Shown here in pieces: positions 25,158-36,823 of a stretch of DNA of 64,000 nucleotides (positions are counted from its first letter, which is position 1; each line of letters starts with the position of its first letter). The stretch comes from Sphagnum compactum. Lineage: Eukaryota; Bryophyta; Sphagnopsida; Sphagnales. The notes beneath the pieces were generated by a model that was not told the DNA's origin, did not search any database, and saw only the letters and a list, made by a program, of their open reading frames with translations. Both the position numbers and the translations under genes were made by a program. The stretch covers positions 2,728,001 through 2,792,000 of the forward strand of contig OZ234497.1 in the NCBI GenBank assembly GCA_965153455.1, in the 5' to 3' direction.

Positions 25158-28061
25158 CACTACTACCAAAGTGGGTGTAATTTACTAGCTTAAATCACTA
25201 TGGGACCTTAAAAGTGAAATAACTTCATTGCATTTTACTGATTTCACCTAGTGAAAGTTATTTCATTATAATATCACTATGTAGACATCATGTTTCATTT
25301 CTAGTTAACATAATTCACTATTACAATTTACTATAGCAAATAGGTTTATTTTTATGTTTTTTTAAATATTCTATCTATGTTACTTTATGATATACCCTAT
25401 ATTATTTTAAGTTACTTTAGTTATTTTAACTTATATTTTATGTTATTATAGGCTATTATAAATTATTGCACCCTAAATTATTATATATTATTTTACCTTA
25501 AAATATCTTAATTAATTTATTATAGGCTTTTAAATTATTTAAAATTAAATTATTTAACTAACTATAGGTTATACCTTAGGTTGTTTTATTTTAAATTAAT
25601 ATATGTTATTTCAAGTTATACTTTAAATTATTCAAGATCATTCTACTTAATGTTATTCTAAATTATTTTATCCTAAGCATAATAACTTTAAAATATTCTA
25701 AAACAAAATATAATGACCTAAGGTAAAAATAACTTAGAATAGAAAATAATAACCTATGAAAAATAATTTTAAATACCCTATAATATAATAACTACCAATA
25801 GCCTATGATATTATAACATATAATATCATACAATAATTTATAATACAATAATCACCAATAGTTGTGATATAACATATAATAACCAACAATAATTTATAAT
25901 ACAATAACCATTAGTAACCATTAATGAAATAGCCATCAATAACCACCAATAAAATAACCACCAATGGTTTATAACGGAATAATCACTAATAACCATTAAT
26001 AGAATAACCACCAATAGCCATTAATAGAATAGCCACCAATAGCCATTAATAGAATAACCACCAATAGCCATTAATAGAATAGTCACCAATAGCCATTAAT
26101 AAAATAGTCACCAATAGTCATTAATATAATAGCCACCAATAGCCATTAACAGAATAGCCACCAATAGCCATTAACAGAATAGCCACCAATAGCCATTAAC
26201 AGAATAACCACCAATAGCCATTAATAGAATAGCCACCAATATCCATTAATAGATTAATCACGAATAGCCACTAATAGCCATTAATATATTAATCACGAAT
26301 AGCCATTAATAAAATAGCCACCAATAACCATTAATAGAATAGCCACCAATAGCCATTAATATATTAATCACGAATAACCATTAATAGAATAGCCACCAAT
26401 AGCCACCAATAGCCATTAATAGAATAGCCACCAATAGCCATTAATAGAATAGCCACCAATAGCCATTAATAGAATAACCACCAGTAACCATTAATAGAAT
26501 AACCACTAGTAGCCATTAATAAAATAGCCACCAGTAGCCATTAATAAAATAGCCACCAGTAGCCATTAATAAAATAGCCACCAATAGCCATTAATATAAT
26601 AGCCACCAATAACCATTCATATAATAGCCACCAATAGACACTAATAGAATAACCACGAATAGCCACCAATAGAATAACTACTAATGGCCATTAATAGAAT
26701 AACCACCAATAACTATTAATAGAATAACCACTAAAAAACATTAATAACAACAAATAGAATAGGTACCAATAACCATTAATAACCACCATAACACTAATAA
26801 AAAAACAACTAATAGCCATATATTACAATTGTTTAAGATTGCCAAAAATAATCTAAGGTGAAATAATTTATAATAAATGAAAATAACTTAAGGTGAAATA
26901 ATTTTCAATAGCCAAAAATAACTTATAATAGCTACAAGTAGTCTAAATTGAAATAATTTACAATAGCAAAAAAAACATAGAATAGACAAAAAAACTTACA
27001 ATAGCTGAAAATAGCGTAAGGTGAAATAAGTTAAACTAACCAAAAGTAATTTATAATAACTGCAAGTAGTCTAAATTGAAATAATCTATAATAGCCAAAA
27101 AAACATAGAATAACCAAAAAAACTTATAGTGGCTGAAAATAGCCTAAGGTGAAATAAGTTAAAATAACCAAAAATAACTTAAAATAATCAAAAGTAGCAT
27201 AAGGTGAAATAGCCAAAAATAACCAAAAGTAATTGAGAATAACCATAAATAGCGGTAATGTAGGGTGAAATAATATAAATTAATGAAAAATAGTCATATA
27301 ATAATTGAAAGTAGTTTAACATAGGTGGTATTATTATATTAACAAAAAAATGGTCATTGAAATGTTATTGAATAATGATATTCAACTTTTTTTTTGTTGA
27401 AATGATTTTAAACTTTCAAAAGGAAATAAATGTAATTATGTACATTGTTGAATTTTTTTAAAAAGTAGACTCGAATCATTTCATTTGAACAAAATCTCAA
27501 TAAGATATGAATTTTCAAAGTTTATGTTTTTGTAATGTTTAAAATAAAGTATTTGATAGATAGAATGTAATGTAACATATTATCACAACAAGTGGGGTGG
27601 TTTGATGATAAAGGTGTTTGCCCCCATTCCAAAGGTTAAAGGATCAAACTTGATGGGTGGTCTTGTGTGTGGTCAACAATGGTATGTTGACCGAATATTC
27701 TTCTATCGAATTCTTAGGTTAGGTGCCTAGGTTGATTACGTGGCCTACCTACCTACCTAAGTTAAGTTTTTAACCTAGCGTAGGTAGTGACACATGTCAA
27801 TAAATAATAGGCTTTAAAAATCATGAAATTATCAATAATATTATATATTAAATAATTAAAATTTAATTAATTTTCCATACTGGTTAGTATTTCACTTGAG
27901 AGTAACCTTGGTTCAGTAGGTACTAGTGAAATAAGTCATTGTCCGTAGCAACTGGTCCCCGTTCACTAGGGGGTTAAACAATTTCACTAGGTAAAAATGT
28001 CCAAATTCACTCAAAAATCTAGTGAAACCCATAGTGAACTAGGATGCATTTCCTAGTAGTG
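25158..28061. mobile_element. Non-autonomous CACTA (EnSpm-like) element
   Basis: Left end CACTACTACCAAAGTGGGTG, right end TGCATTTCCTAGTAGTG, so both termini read CACTACTA inward. A perfect 3-bp target duplication AAT flanks it (25155-25157 and 28062-28064), as expected for CACTA elements. Subterminal regions are dense in TTTCACTAG/CTAGTGAAA-type motifs (for example CACCTAGTGAAAG at left; CTAGTGAAACCC and TTTCACTAGG at right), the usual transposase-binding arrangement. No transposase is encoded. The inside is a 25-bp minisatellite between AT-rich arms that are roughly inverted copies of each other. Confidence 0.88.
25900..26760. repeat. 25-bp minisatellite inside the CACTA element
   Basis: More than 30 tandem units, each made of two related halves: AGAATAGCCACCAAT followed by AGCCATTAAT. 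Exact 25-bp periodicity is visible, for example at 26051-26075 and 26076-26100. Variants replace AATAGCC with AATAACC or CACCAAT with CACGAAT, and some halves are duplicated. The sequence grades into looser AT-rich repeats on both sides. Confidence 0.9.
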
Positions 28062-29314
28062 AATTCACTTTAAGGCTGTAGTTATAGTGTTCAAATTAGA
28101 TTCCTCATCCTTGACATAAACAATAATTTTTTTCCTCAATGCATAACGTTCCAACAATTTTATCAAGTTTTTGGCCAAGGTTTGTCCACTAGAACTATTG
28201 GTTCAAAAAGGCCAAAGGTAATGTGCTTTGGTTGCTAATTAACTCCTAAAAGATTGATCACGAATGGAAAAACATCATGTCTAGCTTTTGACATCCACAA
28301 ATCAAAACTTGCAGTTGCAAAATGACATTCTGCTACAATTGGTAAAACATACAATTGATTGTTTTTTCCATTAATCCAAGCATAGTTCATAAGAAAAATA
28401 TATTTTCTAAAAGAAAAATAATTCTTGGACAAAAATACATACTAGACCTTTTCAACCAACTACTTTCCACAAACTGTAAAAGAAAATGATTTTAAACAAT
28501 TAAAAGGCCCAAGTCTTTCAAAATTTGCTTTTGTTGCACATCATCTTTCTTGAAAAGTTTTTTTTCAACAGAAAAATGGATATGGAATTAGAAGAATTAT
28601 TTGGTTTATTTTTGGAAAGTTGTTTTTCATCTTCCCTCAAAGCACAATTAATTTTTTTTTCAATTTTTAAAAAATAAATTACAATGATCTGAATTAACAT
28701 GTTTCCTCAATGCAATTATGTTATTAGTTGTGTTATATATGATTAACCCTTTCCTAGTTTGAGTTTTTGAATTTAAATTTAAAATTGGACTATTGTGACA
28801 AATAATACAACGCATGATTTGAAGAGCTATTAAATCAACTTCTTTGTTATCATTAACACAATAAAATGCCCAACACAATGCATTTTTGTTATTTGGTTTT
28901 CAAAATAATATTTTTGCATGTAACTATTTAAGTTTTTTTTCATTATTTTCTAGATTATTATTTTCTTTTGTTTGTACACTTGCATTTTCTTCAAGTTTTT
29001 GCAAAATCTCATCTTCCATCGTTACTTCATTCATAAATACATCATATGTATTTTCATTTTAAGAAGATTGTTCCATGTTTAGTTTCAAATTAAAAATTAC
29101 TACCTTGATGAGTAGCGGATAAAATTAAACAATTTTATGATCCTATCAAAACCAAAACCAACATTTACAAGGAATTACAAGATTCAATCTACTTTTTAAA
29201 CATTTACAAAATAAAATGAGATATATTTGCTAAACTTTTAGAAAAATAAATGTAATGGGGTTTTGTAATAGGAATATGCAAGTTAGGAAAATCCTACAAA
29301 AAAAACAAATAATA

Positions 29315-29322
<8 letters not shown>

Positions 29323-29352
<30 letters not shown>
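29323..29352. repeat. (AT)n microsatellite
   Basis: About 15 AT dinucleotides, perfect, in AT-rich flanking sequence. Confidence 0.95.
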
Positions 29353-29354
<2 letters not shown>

Positions 29355-29659
29355 AACATTTTCAAAAAAAACATGACATGAAAAAAGGAAAAAAAATGAA
29401 AAAAGACTAAGACAAAGAAATGAAAAAAATCAAATTAAAAATATAAAAACAAAAAAAAACTCAAACAAAAAGCTTAAACAAAAAGAAAAAAAAACTTACC
29501 TTGAACTTTGTTGAAAATTTGGTGTTCCAAATTTCAAGCTCCCACCTACACAAGGCAAGAGGGGGGGGGGGTGGAAGTACCATTCTAACCACAAAAACAA
29601 GAATAACATTAGCGCGAAATAATAACACCAATGTTAAACAATAGTAAGGTCTGGGCTAA

Positions 29660-30015
29660 AGTGTACCTAATTGAAGGAGCAACACCAGTGAAAAGCACTT
29701 GTGCAAAGCAAAAACAACGCTAATACAAAAGTAGCACCACTAGTGCAAAACACCAATGAGAAACAACACCACCAATGTGAAACACCAGTGTGAAGCACCA
29801 CTAGTGTGAAACACCACAACATCACCAATGTGTAACAATAACACCAATGCAAAGCACCAGTGCAAAACAACACCAGCGTGAAGGAACATCACAAACACGA
29901 AAAAACAGTACCAATGTGTAGCAGGCGAAGAAGCAACATAAAAAAACAATGCAAAACAACAGCACCAAAACAATGCAAAGCAACAATCAACGCGAAACAA
30001 CAAAGTAAAAAACAA
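29660..30015. repeat. Degenerate minisatellite, ACACCAGTGTGAA-type
   Basis: Imperfect units of about 15 bp such as GCACCAGTG, AACACCAATGTG and AACAACACCA. Minus-strand frames read as Cys/Trp/Val-rich repeats (29667-29873, 29740-30027); these are repeat translations and not genes. Confidence 0.75.
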
Positions 30016-32232
30016 CAAAGCAACCACAATTACAAAAAAGATGAAAAAAAAACATGAACTCTTTTTATAACTATTATGTTAAACCTAACCCTAAACAACA
30101 CTTTTTTCTCCTTAAGTAGCAACTGTTGTTTAGGAACCCTAATCTACTTGAGAACTGGATATAGTGGATATAGATTTTAAGAGAGAACTTGTTTGGTTCT
30201 CCAATTTTTTTTTAATAAAAAGAATCGGTTCTCACGACCAGTTCTCATACATGTGAGAACCTGAGACCGGTTCTCACATGTAATGGTGCCACCCGGTTCT
30301 CATTGAGAGAACTGGGTCAAGAATTGGGTGGGCATTTGAGAACCACCCAACATTGGTTTAGTGTTTCTATTACTGACAAATTTTCACCAATTTTCAACCT
30401 ATACAAAAAGACTTTTCATGAAAAAACATGACCCAAATTTGCCAAAATTTGAAGAATTGCTTTTCAAATTATCAGATTTTTATGATAAGTTCCAGTAAGT
30501 AGCCAAGAATATAGAAGGATTATTTTTTTTCCTACTTTCATATCTAGTATGTCATCAAATTTGGCTAAATTATTTTCTGAATGATCGGCACTTTGGCTAC
30601 ATCACCAAAACCCTTAAAAGAAACCCTGTGTGGGTTAGTACAATTGAGGTAGGAGCTGATCCCTTCAGAATTCCTGACATCATGTTCAACCCTTCAGTTA
30701 TTTAGGTGCTTAATGTCTTGCAGGTTTATGTATTCTAAAATGTTGTTGACCTCCATCAGATGTTGTAAATGCTGGCTGAGGCTTGTATGGTTTTGTTGGT
30801 AGGGTCAATTACTGTTTGATATTGGTAATCCTTTTGGGACTGATCCAGACAATTCTTGGAATGTAGAGAGTTGGGGCTGAGGCGAATGCACCTCTTTAAA
30901 GGACTACCTCAAATGGTGAGAACATTCTTATTGGGGGAATTTTGGGCATTAGATTGTCTGTTTTTAGGTTGCCAAGTATATGTGCATTGAAACTGAAATG
31001 TGGGTGTGTAAAAGAAACAAGGAGAGGTCTTCTTCTTCCACTTGGTTGAGGGTTTATGGGGTTAGGAGTATCTTCTACAAATGTGTCTGGTTTGGAGTTG
31101 GGGTCAGGAGTATCTTCTACAAACTTGTCTGCTTTGGAGATGGGCAATATTGGTGAGGGCTTCCAACTAGTTCTTCTATAAAAGAGTGTACATTTGGCCA
31201 CCCAAAAAACTGAAGGTCATTTTTTTTGGGAAGAGGAGTGTCTTTAAGAAAATTAATTTATCAACTCCATAGTTATCCATTGTGTTCTCATTGTTCATTG
31301 GTCTAGAAGATTAGTTAAGTCTTTTTGAAGATTAGGGTAGAAACATTGAGTTGCACTATCCTTTTGGCCTTGTCAATATTGCAAGTATTGGAAGAAAATA
31401 GAGAGATGTATGAAAAGCCTTGGCATCCGAGTATCCAACAAATCTGAGTGTTCAAAAAGTCTATGAAAAAGCTTCCCACGAGTTTTTTGTTTTTGTTTTT
31501 GGCCCTAATAAAAAAAAAAGGTTCACCATGCAGTGAGGTTTTGCGAGTATAAAAAACACTATTGTAGTACCTTTACCATTTCAGCATAAATTAAATTATT
31601 TTTTTATTTTGTTGAAATTTTGAAAAATAATTTATTATTTGTGCCGAAATTTTAATAAAATTAAAAAGTTCATCTATCAGACTTTGAACAGTAGGTCTAT
31701 TGAGAGCAAGTTAAAACTGGGGCAACCTAGACACACTAGACCATTCCATAACATTAATGAGATTATATTTTTTATTTTTTATAACCATTACCTGCCAAAA
31801 ATTTCAGAATTAAAAAACCAAGTGCCCAAAGTTAAGATTTTAAATTTAATTAATTATTCGACAATTTGTTGCCAAAATCATAAAAGATATGACAATAATT
31901 CTTCCATATTTTGACCCGAGCAGTATAAATGGGTAGGCAAATAAATAGACATGCCTCTTTTTTGAATCATTTAGTTGTCACTGGTTAATTATTTTTAACT
32001 GAATGATTTAAAAATGCCTTAAGTGACTTCCAACTAAAATGTACACACAAATTTAATGTAACTTTAAAACCTTCAATATTGGAAGGAAAATTTTGAAAAT
32101 TTTATCCCTATAGCCCGATGAAATTATTCTCAAATAATTCAAAAACATAATTTAACAAGTAATTAATTTGGCAACTACATATTTATGATTGTGGCTTGGG
32201 AATCATCTTAAGTTTTCCCAGCATGCACATAA
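30016..32232. other. Intergenic, small inverted repeats only
   Basis: A perfect hairpin at 30250-30280 (CATGTGAGAACC, 7-nt loop, GGTTCTCACATG) sits among several GAGAACCGG-like motifs (30140-30345). The minus frame 30896-31201 contains a duplicated FVEDTP unit but no recognised domain. No gene called. Confidence 0.4.
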
Positions 32233-33760
32233 TTCAAATCACTTGGAATGCCATGCTATTTGGACATGTGAAATGCAGGCAAGGGCAGAAGGCACGGGAA
32301 CTATTTCAACAAATGCAACAGGAAGGTGTGTGACCAAACTCTGTTACTTTTCTGGGGGTGCTGAATGCTTGTGCCAGTGTGGCTGCACTGGAAGAGGGCA
32401 GGTGTGTTCATGAGCAGATCATTCAAAGTGGTTTGGGGTCAGATGTATTTGTGGGGAGCAGCTTGGTTCAAATGTATGCAAAATGTGGGAGCCTTGCAGA
32501 TGCTTGGAGAGTGTTCAATAAGATGCCATCTCGAGGTGTGGTCACTTGGAGTGCCATGATATTCGGACATGTGAAATGCGGCCAAGGGCAGAAGGCACTA
32601 GAGCTATTTCAACAAATGCAACAGGAAGGTGTGTGGCCAGACTCTGTTGCTTTTGTGGGGGTGTTGAATGCATGTGCGCGTGTGGCTGGGCTGAAAGAGG
32701 GCAGGTGTATTCATCAGCAGATCATTCAAAGTGGTTTGGAATCAGATGTTTCTGTAGCCAATAGCTTGGTTGACATGTATGCAAAATGTGGGAGCATTGA
32801 GGATGCTTGGAGAGTGTTCAATAAGATGCCATCTCGAAATGTGGTCACTTGGAATGCCATACTTGGAGGATGTGCCATGCATGGGCATGGTAGGGAAGCT
32901 CTTAAACATTTTGAATGGATGTGTGAAGAAGGTGTACAGCCAGATGATATCACTTTTATTTGTCTTCTGTCAGCTTGTAGCCATGCAGGTCTGGTGGATG
33001 AAGGCATGCAATTGTATGCTTCAATGATCAGACACTACATGATTCCTGCAAAATTGGAACATTGCACTTGCATGGTTGACCTTCTTGGCCGTGTTGGCTG
33101 TCTGCAGGAGGCAGAGAACATGATCATGGCAATGCCCTGTAAACCGCAGGTGGCTGCTTGGAGGGCTTTGCTCAGTGCTTGCAGAATTCATGGTAATGTG
33201 GAGATGGAAAAATGTGTTGCCAAACGAATTCTTGATTTGGAGCCTGAAAATGCTGCTGGTTATGGGTTGATGTCAAACATCTATGCTGCGGCTGGCAACA
33301 GGAATCTCTGTGAGAACGTTGAACAGCAGAGAAAGGAAAAAGGTGCAAGGAAACAACCAGGTTGCACCTGGATTGAAGTGAACAATGGGGTGCATACGTT
33401 TGTGGTACAGGATCAAGACCACCCCAGATGATCGAAATTCATGCAGAACTGCAGAGATTGTCAGGGCTCATGAATGATGCAGGGTATGTGCCTAGCACAG
33501 AATCTGTTCTGGATGATGTGGAAGAAGAAAAGGTATTTCATTTGTGTCACCATAGTGAGAAACTGGCTATTGCATTCGGGCTCATCAACACAGCTCCTGG
33601 TACTCCTCTTCGAATAAGAAAAAATTTGTGGGTTTGTGAAGATTGCCACACGTCCACAAAGTTCATTTCAAAAATAGTTGGGAGAGTCATCATGGTGAGG
33701 GATGCCAATCGCTTTCATCACTTTGAAGATGATGTTTGTTCTTGCATGGACTACTGGTGA
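32233..33760 (+). pseudogene. PPR protein of the PLS-E-DYW class, 5'-truncated pseudogene
   Basis: Homology begins abruptly inside a PPR motif (ITWNAMLFGHVKC). Three P-L-S blocks repeat with a 303-bp period: TTGG(A)(A/G)TGCCAT recurs from 32241 and 32544, then diverges. They are followed by the terminal block LLSACSHAGLVDEGM, an E/E+ region (CRIHGNVEMEK, GCTWIEVNNGVHTFVV) and a full DYW deaminase: HSE with EDC-H (the HxE and CxxCH zinc and catalytic residues) and the C-terminal DYW. Two lesions are present. A TGA stands where the sister repeats have TGG, at about 32334-32336. One C is missing from a C-run near 33419-33422, so the first frame stops at 33429 and the DYW frame follows. Intact relatives edit C to U in organelle RNA. 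No start region or organelle-targeting sequence is present. Confidence 0.9.
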
Positions 33761-36461
33761 TGCCAGTAATCTATCTTGTCAGTCACTACTCATTTTGTTT
33801 ACAGCAGCATGTCTAGTTTGCTTTTCCTTTGTTTCTGTGAAAATAATAAATTTCCATGAAAATACACAAGTGTAGAGTTCAGGAAACTCTACTCGGGCTC
33901 TTCTTGTTGTGGACTTAATAGCTTTTGATAGGGGTACTTCATTACCATTTAACTAATAATACCACATCAAAATTACAATTTCATGTTGTAGAATGGAAAA
34001 AACCTCAGAAAGCAAACACTTTGAGGTTTCTATGTAGTGGGCAACTGAGGAGCCCATTTAGTTCATCAATAAATCCTATTGTTTGGTAAAAGAGTTGTCA
34101 GCATAGACCGCAAGTGTAAGGCATGGAAGGGACCTACCATCCTTGCAAAGTCGCTTGACCCAGTTTGATGTTGTGCTCCACTCCAAGGTTTTAGTATGAA
34201 ATAATCATGCTAGGGATTCAAATCAAGTTTGGTCAGATGTCTTTATTGCCCCAAGTTAGTGCATGGAGACATGAAAAAATTGTCACATTTTTCTTGCAAA
34301 TTGTACCGATAGCTGATTTTCTGTACCACTTTGGGTCTAAGGAGATTCGCCAATTTGGTAATGAAAAGAGGCACAGGCCAGGATGCAAAGTTTTGGGAGG
34401 CTGATGTTGTTGCAGTTTGCAAGAGCTATGGCAGGGACGAGGGATGCTTGTGAGAATGCACACAACTTTCCCTCTTCACTATCTTGTTCATGCAAATGTG
34501 GTTCCAACGAGCTTTTGTTTTTCTATCAATTGCAACAAGATCTCAAATTTTCTTGACATAGAAACTTCAATCACAGGATTCCATCCTGGAGGTTCCTTGG
34601 GAATTATTCAATTCAGGAAGAATGCTTGATCATGGTCTGGCACTAAAACGAGATTGCAGAAGTTTCGTCTGTCCAATTTACCCTGCAGTTGATTTCAATC
34701 AGCAACCCAAACAGACTTTTATCTTTCAAAGGTCATGTAGTCAAGGATGAGGGAAGGGTTTTTGAAGTTACTGCCCTCTGGAATCAGGTCCTTTACAATA
34801 GACAACTGCACTGAAGTGTCTAAAAGATGATGCAATTACAGTGAAGTAACCCTAAACAGCAAATATGTCTAGCAAACGGGCTCTATTGTCAGCTGCCTTG
34901 ACACTACTCAAGCAGAAATGCTCAGTGATTTGCAGGTACCCTGAGTCTTTTGGTAAATCCAAATAATTAATGTGCCATGCTTGTTCTCCACCTTTTTCAT
35001 GGGACAAACTCTTCTCTGGTGTTCTCCATCCTTGGCAATGAGTAAACAGGAATGCATCCTTTGTATAGAGAAAGAAAGAGCTATGCAACTTCAGCTATTA
35101 AATGAACAACCCATATCTCGACTCCTCCCATTCAATACACAATCACTAAACAACAACTAAATGTTCTCAACTCGCCATGCACTGCTACCCAACGTTCCCA
35201 ACTCCCCATGCACTCTACCCTCATTCTGACCAAGAATAGATAGAATGTAGAAAATTGTGGCACATGCAGGTACTGCACCCCAAACTCAAAATGGAGAAAC
35301 TCACCAGCCCATCATCTGAGAAAGAAAGCTCTCATTAGATAGTTCAAACTCTGTAATTTCCCTTATGCACCTTTGCACACAAGAAGTCCAGCAAATTTGT
35401 GGAAGTTTTATCCACATGTCAGCTCACTAAAACAGACACAGCATAACAACAGTCCAGAGATGGCAATCCATGGCCATAGAATTGTGAGAAGCAGATTTGA
35501 GTTAGCATTGGCATCCTATGTAACTAGGTCATTAACAACATGTGATATTCGGAAGCAAGGAAATGGAAACCACTGGGATTCTACAGGCTCTGTATTTTTC
35601 TGAAAAACACAAAGGAGAAACAAAGAAGAAGTCAGTGGAAGGATACACCTGCAGGGCAGCAATGTCAACAGGAGCTTCAAGACACCTGTTGTTTGCTGTG
35701 TGATAAACTTCTTCATATGCACAGAGATCATTACAGCAGGAGGTTGATGAGCTGCAAACATTATTATCATAGGAAATGCAAGCCCTCCAGCAGCAGGTTC
35801 ATTGTATTCCAGACTAACACTCCTGTCTAAATTGTGTTGCATTACCAGACATTGCCATGAATATCCTGTAGAGTGCATACACAAGACAATATTTGTTGTT
35901 GCTGCATTTAAGAAAACGTGTATAGGAATAGAATATGTAAAACCTGCTGAGTGCAGAGATTCCCAGCTTCAAAAGGGCTGGTGTGACAATAAAGGAGATG
36001 AGATTGTAAAGACTATGAATTCTCAAATTGTCGCCAAAAGACCCTCCTGGGGTAGACCTTAAATCTCTTTCTCTCTACACACAAAAGAATAGCACTTATG
36101 TTCTTCTGAAGAGCTGTAATAGGATGATGCACGAGCAATCATGTTGCAAATAAAGAGGTTATCATCAGATCTATTTTCCTAATTTTCTCCTCCCAGTTTT
36201 TGTTTTCCACAAATCAAGCAATCTACTACCATTTGGTCTCTTAGAATGCACAGAAAGAAAAAAGACTCTTGACGATAGTGGCATGGCCTCGATGGCATCC
36301 AGTATTTTTTACAGGCTAGCATCCTCCTCAAAGAGAACTTTAAAGCTTTCTGAGCAAAGCTGGTAAGGCAGTCACCTAACACTTCCCCCCATGCACACTC
36401 CCAAGCTAATGTATTGGAAATGTTCAGATTCAGATTCAGATCCATATTTCTGAGTTTCTTC
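33761..36461. other. Intergenic, moderate GC, no gene recognised
   Basis: Composition is less AT-rich than the repeat-laden left half and no tandem repeats were seen. Open frames such as 35516-35884 (minus) and 36179-36445 (minus, starts MDLNLNLNI) have no family match that I can recognise. Confidence 0.35.
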
Positions 36462-36823
36462 GAGCATCTCCAACAGTGCTCAGTATGTAACTCTGGATAG
36501 TAAAATTAAATGTCTAAGTTTAGCTTCTTCTTTTTTTTGCAACCCTACCAATAAACTGAAACTGCATGTACATGGGGGACTACTAATAGGAAACCACCCG
36601 GACCAATCATTGTGATCCACCAATCAGAAATACTGAGCTGCAGTTAGGTGTAATTTATTACACTCTTTCTGGAAGGTGGACAACTGTGTTGCGCCAGTCA
36701 CAACAAGCTCCACTAATTTGGTGCAGAAAAAACCAATTTCCTGAGCTAAGCTGAGACATTTTGACTTTTTCACAATAAATTTTACTGTCTGGAGTCACAT
36801 GCTGAGCACCGTTGGAGATGCTC
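36462..36823. mobile_element. MITE with GAGCATCTCCAAC termini (PIF/Harbinger-like)
   Basis: Ends are inverted repeats of about 27 bp with two mismatches: GAGCATCTCCAACAGTGCTC at left and GAGCACCGTTGGAGATGCTC at right. Length 362 bp. Flanking triplets TTC and TTA fit a decayed 3-bp TTA duplication. It shares the outer GAGCATCTCCA with the MITEs at 7133 and 41650 but not their interior. No coding capacity. Confidence 0.85.

Larger units (their letters stand above)
24890..29077 (-). pseudogene. hAT-family transposase pseudogene, split by a CACTA element
   Basis: Minus strand, two parts: 29077 down to 28062, and 25157 down to about 24890. The N-terminus has MNEVTMEDEILQKLEENAS. The BED-like finger region has TRKGLIIYNTTN and ALRKHVNSDHCNLF. 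Then come LREDEKQLSKNKPN, LPIVAECHFATASFDLWMSK and FPFVINLLGVN, and LAKNLIKLLERYAL after a frameshift, then VKDEESNLNTITTALK. On the far side of the CACTA insertion the same protein continues SCDVLGSEESFQGTCFGHAF and KDLQKCITWPW. Stops and frameshifts are numerous. It belongs to a different hAT lineage from the copy at 10.3-13.6 kb. Terminal repeats were not found. Confidence 0.8.

Noticed and set aside
25900-26760. Regularly spaced short repeats that look like a CRISPR array
   Set aside because: No unique spacers: the intervening half is itself a variant of the repeat. The setting is a plant transposon.
29667-30027. Cys/Trp-rich minus-strand frames
   Set aside because: They are translations of a degenerate minisatellite in two frames at once.
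32358-33431. A 357-codon PPR open frame as a complete gene
   Set aside because: It would start at GTG inside a PPR unit; homology continues upstream past an in-frame TGA and downstream past a frameshift into the DYW domain.
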